20,652 nucleotides of DNA from an uncultured Clostridia bacterium (lineage in GTDB: Bacteria > Bacillota > Clostridia > TANB77 > CAG-508), in NCBI GenBank assembly GCA_934167305.1, contig CAKPKQ010000021.1, positions 1 to 20,652 on the forward strand, written 5' to 3'. The notes under the pieces are model-generated. The model was not told where the DNA came from, searched no databases, and worked only from the letters and a program-made list of their open reading frames with translations. Every line of letters starts with the position of its first letter. Within the stretch, counting starts at the first letter, position 1. Shown here in pieces: positions 1 through 7,595 of the stretch. The translations under genes were made by a program, and so were the position numbers.

Positions 1-438
1 GGTTTGTTGGAACATAGTTTAAATGTTTATCATTTGCTAAAAGAAAAATTATTGCATAAACCATATAGCGATATTGTCAAAGCTTCTGATGAAACAATTA
101 TATTAATAACTTTGCTACATGACTTTTGCAAAGCAAATTACTATACAGTTGATTATAGAAATAAGAAAAATGAAGATGGTATTTGGGTTAAAGAACCATA
201 CTATACAGTTAACGATACTATTCCTTATGGCCATGGAGAAAAATCTGTAATGATGATTACTAAGTTTATTGACTTAACACTAGAAGAAATGTACTGTATT
301 CGTTGGCATATGGGATTTACAGAACCAAAAGAATTATATAATACTATTAGTACCGTTTATGAAAGATATCCTCTTGCTTTAGCATTACATGAAGCTGATT
401 TAGAGGCAAGCTATATTCTTGAAAGTAGAAAAAAATAA
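1..438 (+). CDS. HD-domain metal-dependent phosphohydrolase, C-terminal part (5' end outside window)
   Basis: The frame is open from base 1, so the gene starts to the left of the window; the TTG at position 4 is probably an internal leucine. What remains has HD-superfamily metal ligands in order: His in the L-E-H-S motif at the start, the His-Asp pair in L-L-H-D-F, then His in G-H-G-E-K, His in R-W-H-M, and a late H-E-A-D. HD proteins usually bind one or two metals and hydrolyse phosphomonoesters or phosphodiesters, often of nucleotides. The substrate cannot be told from this part. The stop codon lies two bases before the start of the next gene, so the two are almost certainly cotranscribed and perhaps translationally coupled. 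The HD call is firm; the specific function is open. Confidence 0.8.
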   Translation, partial: GLLEHSLNVYHLLKEKLLHKPYSDIVKASDETIILITLLHDFCKANYYTVDYRNKKNEDGIWVKEPYYTVNDTIPYGHGEKSVMMITKFIDLTLEEMYCIRWHMGFTEPKELYNTISTVYERYPLALALHEADLEASYILESRKK

Positions 439-440
439 TT

Positions 441-1310
441 ATGAAGTTATCATATGTTAATTTAAATAAATACTCTAATATAAAAGAGGTCTTAAAAGCT
501 GAATTTTCAATGTCTGACAGACTTTTATTAAAGTTGAAAAGATTAGATAAGATTTATTTGAATGGAAAAAACGCTTCTGTAAATCAAAATATTTCTAAAA
601 ATGATTTAGTTGAATGTTACTTAGATTATGATGAAGATAATTCCAACATCATACCTACTGAAATGCCAATTAATATTGTATATGAAGATGATGCTTTCTT
701 AATTGTAAATAAACCTGCTGGCATTCCTGTTCATCCATCTATGGATCATTACACAGACAGTTTATCAAATGGAATTGCATTTTACTTTTCTAAAATTTGT
801 TTAAAGAAAAAAATTAGACCAGTAAATAGAATAGATAAAGATACTTCAGGTATCGTTATATTTGCTAAAAATGAATATATTCAGGAATGTTTAATTAGGC
901 AAATGAAATCAAAGCAATTTGTAAAAAAATATATTGCTGTTGTCAATGGTAATTTAGACAATTCGGTAGGAACTATAAATGCACCTATTGCCAGAAAAGA
1001 AGGTAGTATTATCGAAAGGTGTGTTAATAGTAATGGAGATAATGCTATTACTCATTACAAAGTTTTGAAAAGAACAGCAAATTATGATATTGTAGAATGT
1101 ATTTTAGAAACTGGCCGAACGCACCAAATTCGAGTTCATTTTGCTCACATAGGTCACAGTTTATTAGGTGATACTTTATATGGTACACATTCAGACTTAA
1201 TAAAAAGGCAAGCTTTACATTCATATGAAGTTGATTTTATACATCCAATTACAAAACAAAACGTAAAATATATAGCTGACATTCCAGAAGATTTGAAAAA
1301 TTTGCTATAG
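441..1310 (+). CDS. RluA-family pseudouridine synthase (RluD-like)
   Basis: The 289-residue protein has a poorly conserved S4-like RNA-binding region at about residues 24-62 and a pseudouridine synthase domain from about residue 78. Visible signatures are V-N-K-P-A-G-I-P-V-H-P (about 89-99), the catalytic motif R-I-D-K-D-T-S-G with the catalytic aspartate at residue 132, and G-R-T-H-Q-I-R-V-H followed by G-D-x-L-Y-G near the C terminus. Enzymes of this family convert uridine to pseudouridine in rRNA (RluC, RluD) or tRNA (RluA). The S4 plus catalytic layout fits the RluC/RluD side, but the target site cannot be read from sequence. The family usually has R-L-D at the catalytic aspartate; here it is R-I-D, a conservative change. 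Transcription follows the HD gene and ends at the hairpin just downstream. Confidence 0.92.
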   Translation: MKLSYVNLNKYSNIKEVLKAEFSMSDRLLLKLKRLDKIYLNGKNASVNQNISKNDLVECYLDYDEDNSNIIPTEMPINIVYEDDAFLIVNKPAGIPVHPSMDHYTDSLSNGIAFYFSKICLKKKIRPVNRIDKDTSGIVIFAKNEYIQECLIRQMKSKQFVKKYIAVVNGNLDNSVGTINAPIARKEGSIIERCVNSNGDNAITHYKVLKRTANYDIVECILETGRTHQIRVHFAHIGHSLLGDTLYGTHSDLIKRQALHSYEVDFIHPITKQNVKYIADIPEDLKNLL

Positions 1311-1316
1311 CACAAC

Positions 1317-1347
1317 AAAAAACGTAGGGTTTTACCTACGTTTCTTC
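1317..1347. terminator. Bidirectional rho-independent terminator between the pseudouridine synthase gene and rnpB
   Basis: A 9-bp stem (1320-1328 with 1335-1343) closes a 6-nt loop. On the minus strand it is followed by a run of six T and so ends rnpB. On the plus strand it is followed by TTTCTTC-type sequence and sits right after the pseudouridine synthase stop codon, so it can serve both converging units. Confidence 0.8.
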
Positions 1348-1352
1348 ATTTT

Positions 1353-1704
1353 TATAGTAAATCTATAAGCCGGGTTCTGTCATTTAAGATAGTCATTTAT
1401 CTACTACTTATATTGCTATAAGTCTCATGCCACCAAATCGGAAGACGACGAGTAGTCTTAACCTTCCTGTTCGGTGTTGCTCCAGATGGGGTTTACACAG
1501 CCCAATATGTCACCATATTAGCGGTAGGCTCTTACCCTGCCTTTTCACCCTTACTGCATATTTAAATACAGCGGTTATTTTCTGTTGCACTTTCCTTGAG
1601 GTCACCCTCACTGGACGTTATCCAGCATCATTACTCTGTGGAGCCCAGACTTTCCTCGTACGCAGCTTTTCAGCTTTGCTATACGCGACTATCCAATTTA
1701 CTAC
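1353..1704 (-). ncRNA. rnpB: RNase P RNA, type A
   Basis: This is the catalytic RNA that removes 5' leaders from pre-tRNA. On the minus strand the conserved 5' core GAGGAAAGUCUGGGCUCC (about 1637-1654), the middle AAGUGCAACAGA with a following AACCGC, the GGUAAGGGUGAAA and GGUAAGAGCCUACCGC blocks, and the 3' ACAGAACCCGGCUUA (about 1366-1380) all appear in the right order. The 5' and 3' ends pair: UAGUAAAU near the start is complementary to AUUUACUA at 1355-1362, forming helix P1. The arrangement matches the ancestral type A fold, as in E. coli and clostridia, and not the Bacillus type B fold. Ends were set from the P1 helix and the promoter and may be off by a few bases. Short open frames crossing this region are chance. 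Confidence 0.96.
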
Positions 1705-1710
1705 CTTTTA

Positions 1711-1738
1711 ATTATACTATATTTATGCATAAATTTCA
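1711..1738 (-). promoter_or_regulatory. Sigma-A promoter of rnpB
   Basis: On the minus strand there is a TTGAAA -35 box (1733-1738), a 16-bp spacer and a perfect TATAAT -10 box (1711-1716). The predicted start near 1704 coincides with the 5' strand of RNase P helix P1. Confidence 0.8.
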
Positions 1739-1752
1739 ACACTTTATATTTA

Positions 1753-2412
1753 CTATCTATACATATCGTCTATTTCACTTTGTAACCTTTGAATTTCAGC
1801 TTTTTTTCTATCAATTTCCATTCTTTTTTTCTGTTCCATTTTTTCCCTATTTTCTCTTCTACGTTCTACCATCAGTTTAGAATTATGTGATGCAATTCCA
1901 GCATCTATATCAAAAAATTTATTATATCCATTCTCTGTTTTACGCATGCCTCCTATATATTTTCCACATGGATGTTCTGGTGATTCTTGTAATCCATTTT
2001 CTAAATATTGATTCACTCTTTTTTTGTTTAATAAATATCTCATTACGTTAGAACAGTATTTTTCATCACTTTGCAATAATACAGGATCAATTTGAGCTAA
2101 AACACCTTTATAACTTCTTGCATCTATACTTTCATTTTCATATTGAGGATCTGAAAAAATAGTATCATCTTGTCTATACCATGAAACTATACAGTTTTGA
2201 ACACGCTGATTTGCAAGGACTACAGTTTTATCGCCAACTATTAGTCTTGTAGTATCATAAAATTGACCAACTTTTATATTTCTATCATAAAAATCAATTT
2301 GTAGTCTTCCATCTTGAGACATTCCATACTTTATTTCATAATCCTTAGAAATATTATCGACTTTTTTATCTGTCTCTTGTTTATTCTTTTTAAATCTATC
2401 AAATAGTCCCAT
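1753..2412 (-). CDS. Uncharacterised cytoplasmic protein with C-terminal coiled coil
   Basis: I do not recognise this 219-residue protein. It starts M-G-L-F-D-R-F-K-K, a short amphipathic basic N terminus often seen on peripheral proteins, has a mixed middle domain (about 25-165) and ends in a charged coiled coil (about 173-219, rich in R, K, E and M). There is no signal peptide or membrane segment. I chose the ATG at 2412 because AGAGGTG lies 7-8 bases upstream; a GTG nine bases further upstream falls inside that ribosome binding site. A good promoter lies 24 bases upstream of the start, so the gene can be expressed on its own. It reads toward rnpB with no clear terminator of its own. Confidence 0.75.
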   Translation of the reverse strand: MGLFDRFKKNKQETDKKVDNISKDYEIKYGMSQDGRLQIDFYDRNIKVGQFYDTTRLIVGDKTVVLANQRVQNCIVSWYRQDDTIFSDPQYENESIDARSYKGVLAQIDPVLLQSDEKYCSNVMRYLLNKKRVNQYLENGLQESPEHPCGKYIGGMRKTENGYNKFFDIDAGIASHNSKLMVERRRENREKMEQKKRMEIDRKKAEIQRLQSEIDDMYR

Positions 2413-2435
2413 GTTTATCACCTCTCATATAGCAT

Positions 2436-2464
2436 ATTATAACATTTTTATTAAAATTTAGCAA
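2436..2464 (-). promoter_or_regulatory. Sigma-A promoter for the 1753-2412 gene
   Basis: On the minus strand there is TTGCTA (2459-2464), a 17-bp spacer and a perfect TATAAT (2436-2441). The same -35 variant TTGCTA, also at 17 bp from TATAAT, precedes the Ca2+ ATPase gene (12724-12752). Confidence 0.7.
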
Positions 2465-2476
2465 ATTTTAATAAAA
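2446..2476. repeat. Perfect AT-only inverted repeat overlapping the promoter
   Basis: Two 14-bp arms (2446-2459 and 2463-2476) made only of A and T are perfectly complementary around the 3-base centre AGC. They cover the -35 box and most of the spacer of the promoter at 2436-2464 and touch the terminator stem of the upstream gene. The repeat may be an operator, or simply part of the terminator U-tract. Confidence 0.6.
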
Positions 2477-2503
2477 TCTGCTAATGCATTGCACTAGCAG
2501 ATT
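2475..2503 (-). terminator. Rho-independent terminator of the 2513-2959 gene
   Basis: A 9-bp stem (2475-2483 with 2495-2503) with an 11-nt loop is followed on the minus strand by TTTATT. It begins 9 bases after the stop codon of the helical-protein gene. Confidence 0.75.
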
Positions 2504-2512
2504 CATATAAAA

Positions 2513-2959
2513 TTATTCATCTTTTCCATATTTTTCATCATATTCTTTTTGTGCATCAACTGCTTCAAGGAAAGCAACTTTTGCCTCTTCTGCTGCTAAT
2601 AATGCAAGAGTAACACATTGTTCTGCATATTCAATCTCATTGTCAATATATTGTGATAATTTTTCTTTATCATGTGCTTCTTTTCTTTCTTGTATATTTT
2701 CCTTTGCAACATTAAAGTTCATTTGTGCTCTTAATAGCTCACTAGAAATTTTGCTTTTTCCTCTTTCAGATGCAATCCTGCATTGTTCTTTTGCAGCTTC
2801 AAGACCACTTTGTGCATCCTTTAACTTTTCTGACAACACATCTTTTGCTTCCATTCCAGCTATTATTGCTGTATCTGTTCCATCTTTTATTTTTGCATTT
2901 AGCTCCTTCATTTTTGCATTAAATTCATCCATTTTTTGTTTTCTCTCTTCTTTGGTCAT
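2513..2959 (-). CDS. Uncharacterised all-helical, highly charged protein
   Basis: I do not recognise this 148-residue protein. It is almost wholly helix-forming: K, E, A and Q dominate, there is only one proline-free stretch after another, and heptad-like spacing suggests a long coiled coil (about residues 3-110) followed by a second helical segment. There is no membrane segment or signal peptide, so it is probably cytoplasmic and may be structural or self-associating. The ATG has a strong AGGAGGG site 9 bases upstream. It stands between two other unrecognised minus-strand genes and has its own terminator, so it is likely a separate short transcript or the end of one starting at the 3035-3916 gene. 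Confidence 0.75.
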   Translation of the reverse strand: MTKEERKQKMDEFNAKMKELNAKIKDGTDTAIIAGMEAKDVLSEKLKDAQSGLEAAKEQCRIASERGKSKISSELLRAQMNFNVAKENIQERKEAHDKEKLSQYIDNEIEYAEQCVTLALLAAEEAKVAFLEAVDAQKEYDEKYGKDE

Positions 2960-3034
2960 AATTAATTCCCTCCTATAAAAATTTATTATTGTTATATCAT
3001 TTAATTGTGTCTAACATGTGACCTCAATATGTTT

Positions 3035-3916
3035 TTATGTCACTAATATTTCCATCTTACTCATTAGGTTTCTATATTCTATAAAAAATATCTCTTTATC
3101 TTTTAAATTAACTGCCTTTTTTAATTCATTTATCAATATATAACATTGACTCATTGTTGCTTGATTTGTATAATCATCTGTCAATGTATTTAATAAATTA
3201 GAAAATCTTTTTTCTGAATCAGCTAATCTTGCATTTGCATTATCCCATCTATCATTTGTGACATCAGCATATGATGCTACAGCATCATGTTGAATTGTTA
3301 ATATCTCTTTTTCTCTTTCATTTTGTCCGCATCTTTTTTTATACTCCAGTATTTTTGCATCCATTTGAGTAACTGCATCAACAGCCCAAGCCTTATCCTT
3401 GTTTTTTATTGCTTGAGTGGCATTGTTAAGACTGTCATTAAACGAAACTATTAATGCATTATCAATATTTAACGAATATAAATCAATACTCACTGTATTC
3501 CATACTTGATATATTTGTTCTATTTCTGTTTGGACTTTTTCCCATTTAGTATCATACTTTCCATCATTTTTCAAAATACCATTTTGCACAGTATCTGTCT
3601 TTTCTTCTACTTTATTTCTTTGTTGTAAATTATCATTTGATTGATTTGTATTTGTGTCTGCTTGATCACTTAAATTAGTATTTATATTAGTTTGTATTTT
3701 AGGCTCTGTTTCTTGAAGCCTATTATCTCCTATACTTAGGCCATTAAAATCTCCTAGCATTGTAACAAAATATTGATTTAAGTACATAAGCTCCTGGGTT
3801 ACTTTATCACTTAATTGATTAGAGTCATCCTGGCTATTAGCATATACTACTAAAGATGATAAAATTACAATAATAGCTAATACTGTAATTATTATAATTG
3901 TTATTGTTTTTTTCAT
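3035..3916 (-). CDS. Uncharacterised membrane-anchored extracytoplasmic protein
   Basis: The 293-residue protein begins with M-K-K and a strongly hydrophobic segment (about residues 4-27), then leaves the membrane. Residues about 60-115 are a low-complexity linker rich in N, T, Q, D and S; residues about 120-290 form a helical outside domain containing one cysteine. There is no lipobox cysteine after the hydrophobic segment, so it is probably anchored by an uncleaved helix or released by signal peptidase. I chose the ATG at 3916 because AAGGA lies 9 bases upstream; the ATG at 3925 abuts that site. The family is not recognised. It is divergent from the small gene at 4028. Confidence 0.75.
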   Translation of the reverse strand: MKKTITIIIITVLAIIVILSSLVVYANSQDDSNQLSDKVTQELMYLNQYFVTMLGDFNGLSIGDNRLQETEPKIQTNINTNLSDQADTNTNQSNDNLQQRNKVEEKTDTVQNGILKNDGKYDTKWEKVQTEIEQIYQVWNTVSIDLYSLNIDNALIVSFNDSLNNATQAIKNKDKAWAVDAVTQMDAKILEYKKRCGQNEREKEILTIQHDAVASYADVTNDRWDNANARLADSEKRFSNLLNTLTDDYTNQATMSQCYILINELKKAVNLKDKEIFFIEYRNLMSKMEILVT

Positions 3917-4027
3917 AATTTTCATTCCTTTTTATTTTTTACTTAGTATTTGCTAAAAAATTGCCTTTTATTCTCAAGTATAATTGTTTTTATTTTTTTT
4001 ATACTAATTACTAAAAGGAGATTTTTT

Positions 4028-4309
4028 ATGAATGCAATTGTTAAGCTTTATAGTAATAATCCCGGCGAAATTTCAATGTTTTTAACGCATTTTTTTGAAA
4101 AAGAAATTACCCTCGATTCAGATTTGTTTTGGCAAAAAGAATATCTAAACCCAGTAGAGCTTTCAGATATTATTACTGCTTTAATTGAAAACATCGATGA
4201 TTATAGTATAACTATGTGGATCAGCTTAGATAAAGATGTTTTTATAAATATAACTCAAAATAATGCAGATGATATTGTACGATATTTGTTTGAAAGATAT
4301 CCATATTAA
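4028..4309 (+). CDS. Small conserved clostridial-type protein of unknown function
   Basis: This 93-residue soluble acidic protein starts M-N-A-I-V-K-L-Y-S-N-N and ends in R-Y-L-F-E-R-Y-P-Y. Small hypothetical proteins with the same opening and the same I-R-Y-L-F/Y-E-R-F-P-Y type ending occur in clostridia as I recall them; no function is known to me. The ATG at 4028 has AAAGGAG 6 bases upstream. A longer reading from 3950 would add an implausible hydrophobic leader without a ribosome binding site. A TATAAT at 3979-3984 could serve as the -10 box, but no good -35 is visible. The asd gene follows after 54 bases and is probably cotranscribed, since no hairpin separates them. Confidence 0.75.
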   Translation: MNAIVKLYSNNPGEISMFLTHFFEKEITLDSDLFWQKEYLNPVELSDIITALIENIDDYSITMWISLDKDVFINITQNNADDIVRYLFERYPY

Positions 4310-4363
4310 GATAAGCACTTTTTTAACTTTAATTCATAAAATTTATTAGAAAGGATGGATTTT

Positions 4364-5395
4364 ATGAAAAAAATTAAATTAGCAGTAGTTGGTGCCACAG
4401 GATTAGTCGGTCAAACTATTATTAAGGTTTTAGAAGAAAAAAAATTGCCTATAGATGAGTATGTTTTTTTTGCATCAAGTAAATCAGCAGGAAAAGAAAT
4501 CAATTTATTAGGAAATACCTATATAGTTCAAGAACTTTCTGAAAAATCTTTTTACTCCAATTTTGATTTTGCAATTTTTTCTGCTGGTGCAAGCGTTTCA
4601 AAAAAATTTGCTCCAATTGCAGTTTCCAAAGGATGCATTGTTATTGATAATAGTAGTTATTTCAGAATGAATAAAGACGTTCCATTAATTGTACCTGAAG
4701 TTAATATAGCTAATATTCAAAATAATAATGGAATTATTGCAAATCCAAATTGTTCTACCATACAAGCTGTTGTCGCCTTAAAGCCATTAGACGATAAATA
4801 TAATATAAAAAGAATAGTTTATAATACATATCAAGCTGTTTCAGGCGCTGGTTACAATGGAGTAAATGACTTAATAAGTGGAATTAAAAATTTTGATGAA
4901 AAAATACCTATTATTGAAAATCAAAACTCAGATTACGAATTACAAAAATTCAATGTTCCTATCTTTAGTAATTGTATTCCTCATATTGATGTATTTTTAG
5001 ATAATGGTTATACAAAAGAAGAAGAGAAAATGATAAATGAAACAAGAAAAATCTTAAATAAACCTAATTTAAAAATAACAGCAACTACGGTTAGAGTTCC
5101 TGTTATAAATAGTCATTGTGAATCGGTTAATATAGAATTCGAAAAAGAATTTAAACTTAAAGAATTAAAACAAATATTAAAAAATTCACCTAGTATAATT
5201 TTAAAAGATGATTTTGAAGTTTATCCAACTACTTTTGACAGTAATAATCAAGATAATGTATTTGTTGGACGAATACGTAGAGATTTTAGTGTATCTTCTG
5301 GTATTAATTTATGGATTGTTGCAGATAATCTTAGAAAAGGAGCTGCTTCTAATGCTATTCAAATCCTCGAAAATTTAATTAAAGAGCAAAAATAA
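4364..5395 (+). CDS. asd: Aspartate-semialdehyde dehydrogenase
   Basis: The enzyme makes L-aspartate 4-semialdehyde from aspartyl phosphate with NADPH, the branch point to lysine/diaminopimelate, methionine and threonine. The 343-residue length is normal. Visible signatures are the nucleotide loop G-A-T-G-L-V-G (10-16), the catalytic motif N-P-N-C-S-T with Cys130, Q-A-V-S-G-A-G, the active-site histidine region R-V-P-V-x-x-S-H, and the C-terminal G-R-I-R-R-D and N-L-R-K-G-A-A-S-N-A. I chose the ATG at 4364 with AGAAAGGA 8 bases upstream; the in-frame ATG at 4355 overlaps that site. No lysine riboswitch or T-box is visible upstream, and no other lysine-pathway gene is in the window. Confidence 0.96.
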   Translation: MKKIKLAVVGATGLVGQTIIKVLEEKKLPIDEYVFFASSKSAGKEINLLGNTYIVQELSEKSFYSNFDFAIFSAGASVSKKFAPIAVSKGCIVIDNSSYFRMNKDVPLIVPEVNIANIQNNNGIIANPNCSTIQAVVALKPLDDKYNIKRIVYNTYQAVSGAGYNGVNDLISGIKNFDEKIPIIENQNSDYELQKFNVPIFSNCIPHIDVFLDNGYTKEEEKMINETRKILNKPNLKITATTVRVPVINSHCESVNIEFEKEFKLKELKQILKNSPSIILKDDFEVYPTTFDSNNQDNVFVGRIRRDFSVSSGINLWIVADNLRKGAASNAIQILENLIKEQK

Positions 5396-5422
5396 AATGG
5401 CAAAACGCCATTTTATTCTTTT
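5391..5422. terminator. Bidirectional terminator between converging asd and dtd
   Basis: An 11-bp perfect stem (5391-5401 with 5407-5417) has a 5-nt loop. On the plus strand it is followed by CTTTTTCT. It overlaps both stop codons (asd 5393-5395 and dtd 5413-5415), so each gene ends inside the hairpin. Confidence 0.85.
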
Positions 5423-5856
5423 TCTAATATAATTGTTACTGGTCCATCATTTTGCAATGTAACTTGCATATCTGCTGCAAACTTTCCTGTTGCAACTTTT
5501 TTTATGTTTTGTTTTTTGCATTGCTCTACAAAATAATCATATAATTCACTAGCCTTATCTGGTTTAGCAGCATTAATAAAACTTGGTCTGTTTCCATGAC
5601 TTGTATCAGCATAAAGTGTAAATTGAGATATTAGTAAAAGCTCTCCATCTATATCTTTTATAGATAAATTCATCTTTTCGTTTTCATCTTCAAACACTCT
5701 CAAATTAATTAATTTTTGTACTAAAAAATCTGCAATTTCCTTGGTGTCATTTGGGCCAACACCAATTAGTACCATATAGCCTTGGCCTATCTCACCAATT
5801 GTTTGCCCTTCAACAACTACATTAGATTGTTTTACTCTTTGAACTACTAATCTCAT
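5413..5856 (-). CDS. dtd: D-aminoacyl-tRNA deacylase
   Basis: DTD hydrolyses D-amino acids mischarged on tRNA and so keeps D-residues out of proteins. The 147-residue length is typical. It shows the opening M-R-L-V-V-Q-R-V, the active-site motif S-Q-F-T-L-Y-A-D, G-N-R-P-S-F, and the Gly-Pro motif near the end, N-D-G-P-V-T-I. The start is the ATG at 5856, 10 bases after AAGGAG; a longer reading upstream would run through the palindromic repeat and lacks family similarity. It is the last gene of the der-plsY-gpsA-dtd run, but a REP-like palindrome fills the 76-base gap after gpsA, so it may be partly uncoupled from the genes before it. Confidence 0.95.
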   Translation of the reverse strand: MRLVVQRVKQSNVVVEGQTIGEIGQGYMVLIGVGPNDTKEIADFLVQKLINLRVFEDENEKMNLSIKDIDGELLLISQFTLYADTSHGNRPSFINAAKPDKASELYDYFVEQCKKQNIKKVATGKFAADMQVTLQNDGPVTIILEKE

Positions 5857-5880
5857 ATTTGTGTGTCTCCTTTTTAAGAT

Positions 5881-5933
5881 GTGTCCCCCGACTGACAAAA
5901 ATGTCAGTTAAAGAAACGTCCCCGAACTGACAT
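5881..5933 (-). repeat. REP-like palindromic element with GGGGACG loop, in the gpsA-dtd gap
   Basis: A 9-bp perfect stem (5901-5909 with 5925-5933) encloses a 15-nt loop that reads CGGGGACGTTTCTTT on the minus strand. A partial second copy of the head (5881-5897) repeats TGTCAGT plus GGGGAC on the same strand. Its arm can pair instead with 5902-5908 around a 4-nt loop, so two alternative hairpins compete for the shared arm. The element touches the gpsA stop codon. Confidence 0.75.
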
Positions 5934-6916
5934 TACTCAGCCTTTTTTTCACGGGTCATTAGTTGTGTTACTGCTTTTCTTGGATCTAAGTTATTGTATA
6001 AAATATCATATACTGCATTTACTATTGGCATTTCTATGTTATATTTTTTTGCTAGTTTATAGGCTGCTTCAATATTGTCTACACTTTCAATAGTCATTCC
6101 TACTTCTTTTTTAGTCTCTTCTAAAGTTAAGCCTCTTCCTATACATCTTCCTGCTTTTCTGTTTCTACTGTGTTCACTCATACATGTTACAATTAAATCT
6201 CCTAATCCAGATAAACCATAAAATGTATTATGTTCTCCACCCATTGCAACTCCTAGTCTTGAAAGCTCAGTTAATCCCCTTGTAATTAGTGCTGCAAATG
6301 TGTTATCACCTAGCTTTAGTTCTGTTATAATTCCTGCACAAAATGCTATTATATTTTTTAGTGCTCCTCCAAGCTCAACTCCTTGTATATCATTGCTTGT
6401 ATATACTCTCATTTCTTCATTCATAAAAGTATCTTGAATTAAGTATTGAACATTGTAGTCTTTTGAAGCTGCTACAATTGCTGTTGGTATTCCAAGTGAA
6501 ACTTCTTCTGCATGACTAGGTCCAGAAAAAGCTCCTATTTTTACATTTGGTATTTCTTGTTCTGCAACATCATTTAGTGTTGATAATGTTGCAAGTTCAA
6601 AACCTTTTGAACATATAACTACTGGTTGTGTTGTTATATATTCTTTATACTTGTTTAATGTATCTCTAAAGAATTTAGATGGTGTTACATGTAATATAAT
6701 ATCAGAGCCTTCTACTGCTTCTTTAATGTCTGTAGTACAGTATATATTTTCTGGCATTTCTGCCATTGGTAAAAACATACACTTTCTTTCTTTGTTTATT
6801 AAGTCCGCTTCTTCTTGCGCAAATGACCATATTTTCACATTATGTCCCATTTTAGCTGCATGTATTGCTAATGCACATCCCCAGCTTCCGCTTCCAATTA
6901 TACAAATATTTTTCAT
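5933..6916 (-). CDS. gpsA: Glycerol-3-phosphate dehydrogenase [NAD(P)+]
   Basis: GpsA reduces dihydroxyacetone phosphate to sn-glycerol 3-phosphate, the backbone for phospholipids. The 327-residue protein has the Rossmann loop G-S-G-S-W-G (8-13), S-G-P-S-H-A-E-E-V, the G-G-A-L-K-N-I-I-A motif holding the catalytic lysine, and the C-terminal G-L-S-G-L-G-D-L and R-N-R-K-A-G-R blocks of the family. The ATG at 6916 has AGAAAGGA upstream. It lies 16 bases after plsY, whose product uses glycerol 3-phosphate as acceptor, so consecutive steps of the pathway are made from one transcript. It has normal length and no missing motifs. Confidence 0.97.
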   Translation of the reverse strand: MKNICIIGSGSWGCALAIHAAKMGHNVKIWSFAQEEADLINKERKCMFLPMAEMPENIYCTTDIKEAVEGSDIILHVTPSKFFRDTLNKYKEYITTQPVVICSKGFELATLSTLNDVAEQEIPNVKIGAFSGPSHAEEVSLGIPTAIVAASKDYNVQYLIQDTFMNEEMRVYTSNDIQGVELGGALKNIIAFCAGIITELKLGDNTFAALITRGLTELSRLGVAMGGEHNTFYGLSGLGDLIVTCMSEHSRNRKAGRCIGRGLTLEETKKEVGMTIESVDNIEAAYKLAKKYNIEMPIVNAVYDILYNNLDPRKAVTQLMTREKKAE

Positions 6917-6932
6917 TATCTTCTGTTCCTTT

Positions 6933-7574
6933 CTATTTTGACTTAAAACTCAATTTGTTTTCTGTACCACTTAATATTCTTTTTACATTTGCTCTGTGGT
7001 TGAATACAACAAGTACAGCTATAATAATACTAAAAATTAAATAACTCCAATTACTATTTGGCGTTTGAACAATATAGTTTTGATTTATAAATGCAACTAA
7101 TATAGGAAATAATATTCCTGCTGAAATTGAACCTACTGAAACCATTTTAGTTAATGCCATTAATACTAATGCAAATACTAAACAAATTAATCCAATCTGC
7201 CAATTTACCATTAGTAAAACACCTAATGAAGTTGCAATTCCTTTTCCACCTTTAAACCCGAAGAAAATTGGAAATGTATGCCCTACTATTACAAATATCC
7301 CAGCAAGTTGTACTAATAATGCATTATCCAAATTTTTTATAATTTTTCCTGCAAGTACAGCTATTAATACTGCAACTACACCTTTTAATATATCGCAAAT
7401 TAAGGTTATAACTGCTGCCTTTTTTCCTACAGATCTTAGCATATTTGTTGTTCCTGCATTTCCACTACCTTTTTCTCTTATATCAAATCCTGCCATTTTT
7501 TTGCTAATAATTATTGAAAAATTAACACTACCTATTAAATAGGCAATTACTGCAACTATTATATATGTTGCCAT
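6933..7574 (-). CDS. plsY: Acyl-phosphate:glycerol-3-phosphate acyltransferase
   Basis: PlsY transfers an acyl group from acyl phosphate to glycerol 3-phosphate to form lysophosphatidic acid, the first membrane step of phospholipid synthesis. The 213-residue protein is hydrophobic throughout, with about five membrane helices. Family loops are clear: G-S-G-N-A-G-T-T-N near residues 36-44, G-H-x-F-P-I-F-F-G-F-K-G-G-K-G-I-A-T near 97-114, and a late N-H-R-A-N. The ATG at 7574 has AAAGGAG 9 bases upstream. It sits 21 bases after der and 16 before gpsA, an order (der, plsY, gpsA) also known from Bacillus and clostridia. Confidence 0.97.
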   Translation of the reverse strand: MATYIIVAVIAYLIGSVNFSIIISKKMAGFDIREKGSGNAGTTNMLRSVGKKAAVITLICDILKGVVAVLIAVLAGKIIKNLDNALLVQLAGIFVIVGHTFPIFFGFKGGKGIATSLGVLLMVNWQIGLICLVFALVLMALTKMVSVGSISAGILFPILVAFINQNYIVQTPNSNWSYLIFSIIIAVLVVFNHRANVKRILSGTENKLSFKSK

Positions 7575-7595
7575 AAAAAATCACTCTCCTTTGTA

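Noticed and set aside
1427..1880. Two overlapping plus-strand open frames of 94 codons
   Set aside because: They lie across the RNase P RNA gene and the 3' end of a minus-strand gene, have no ribosome binding site, and use chance reading of a structured RNA.
3950..4027. Upstream extension of the small conserved gene giving a hydrophobic leader
   Set aside because: The TTG-type start at 3950 has no ribosome binding site, whereas AAAGGAG precedes the ATG at 4028. The extension is AT-rich promoter DNA that reads as hydrophobic residues by chance.
4310..4363. Lysine riboswitch or T-box upstream of asd
   Set aside because: The gap is only 54 bases, holds no structured leader or terminator, and has no T-box sequence.
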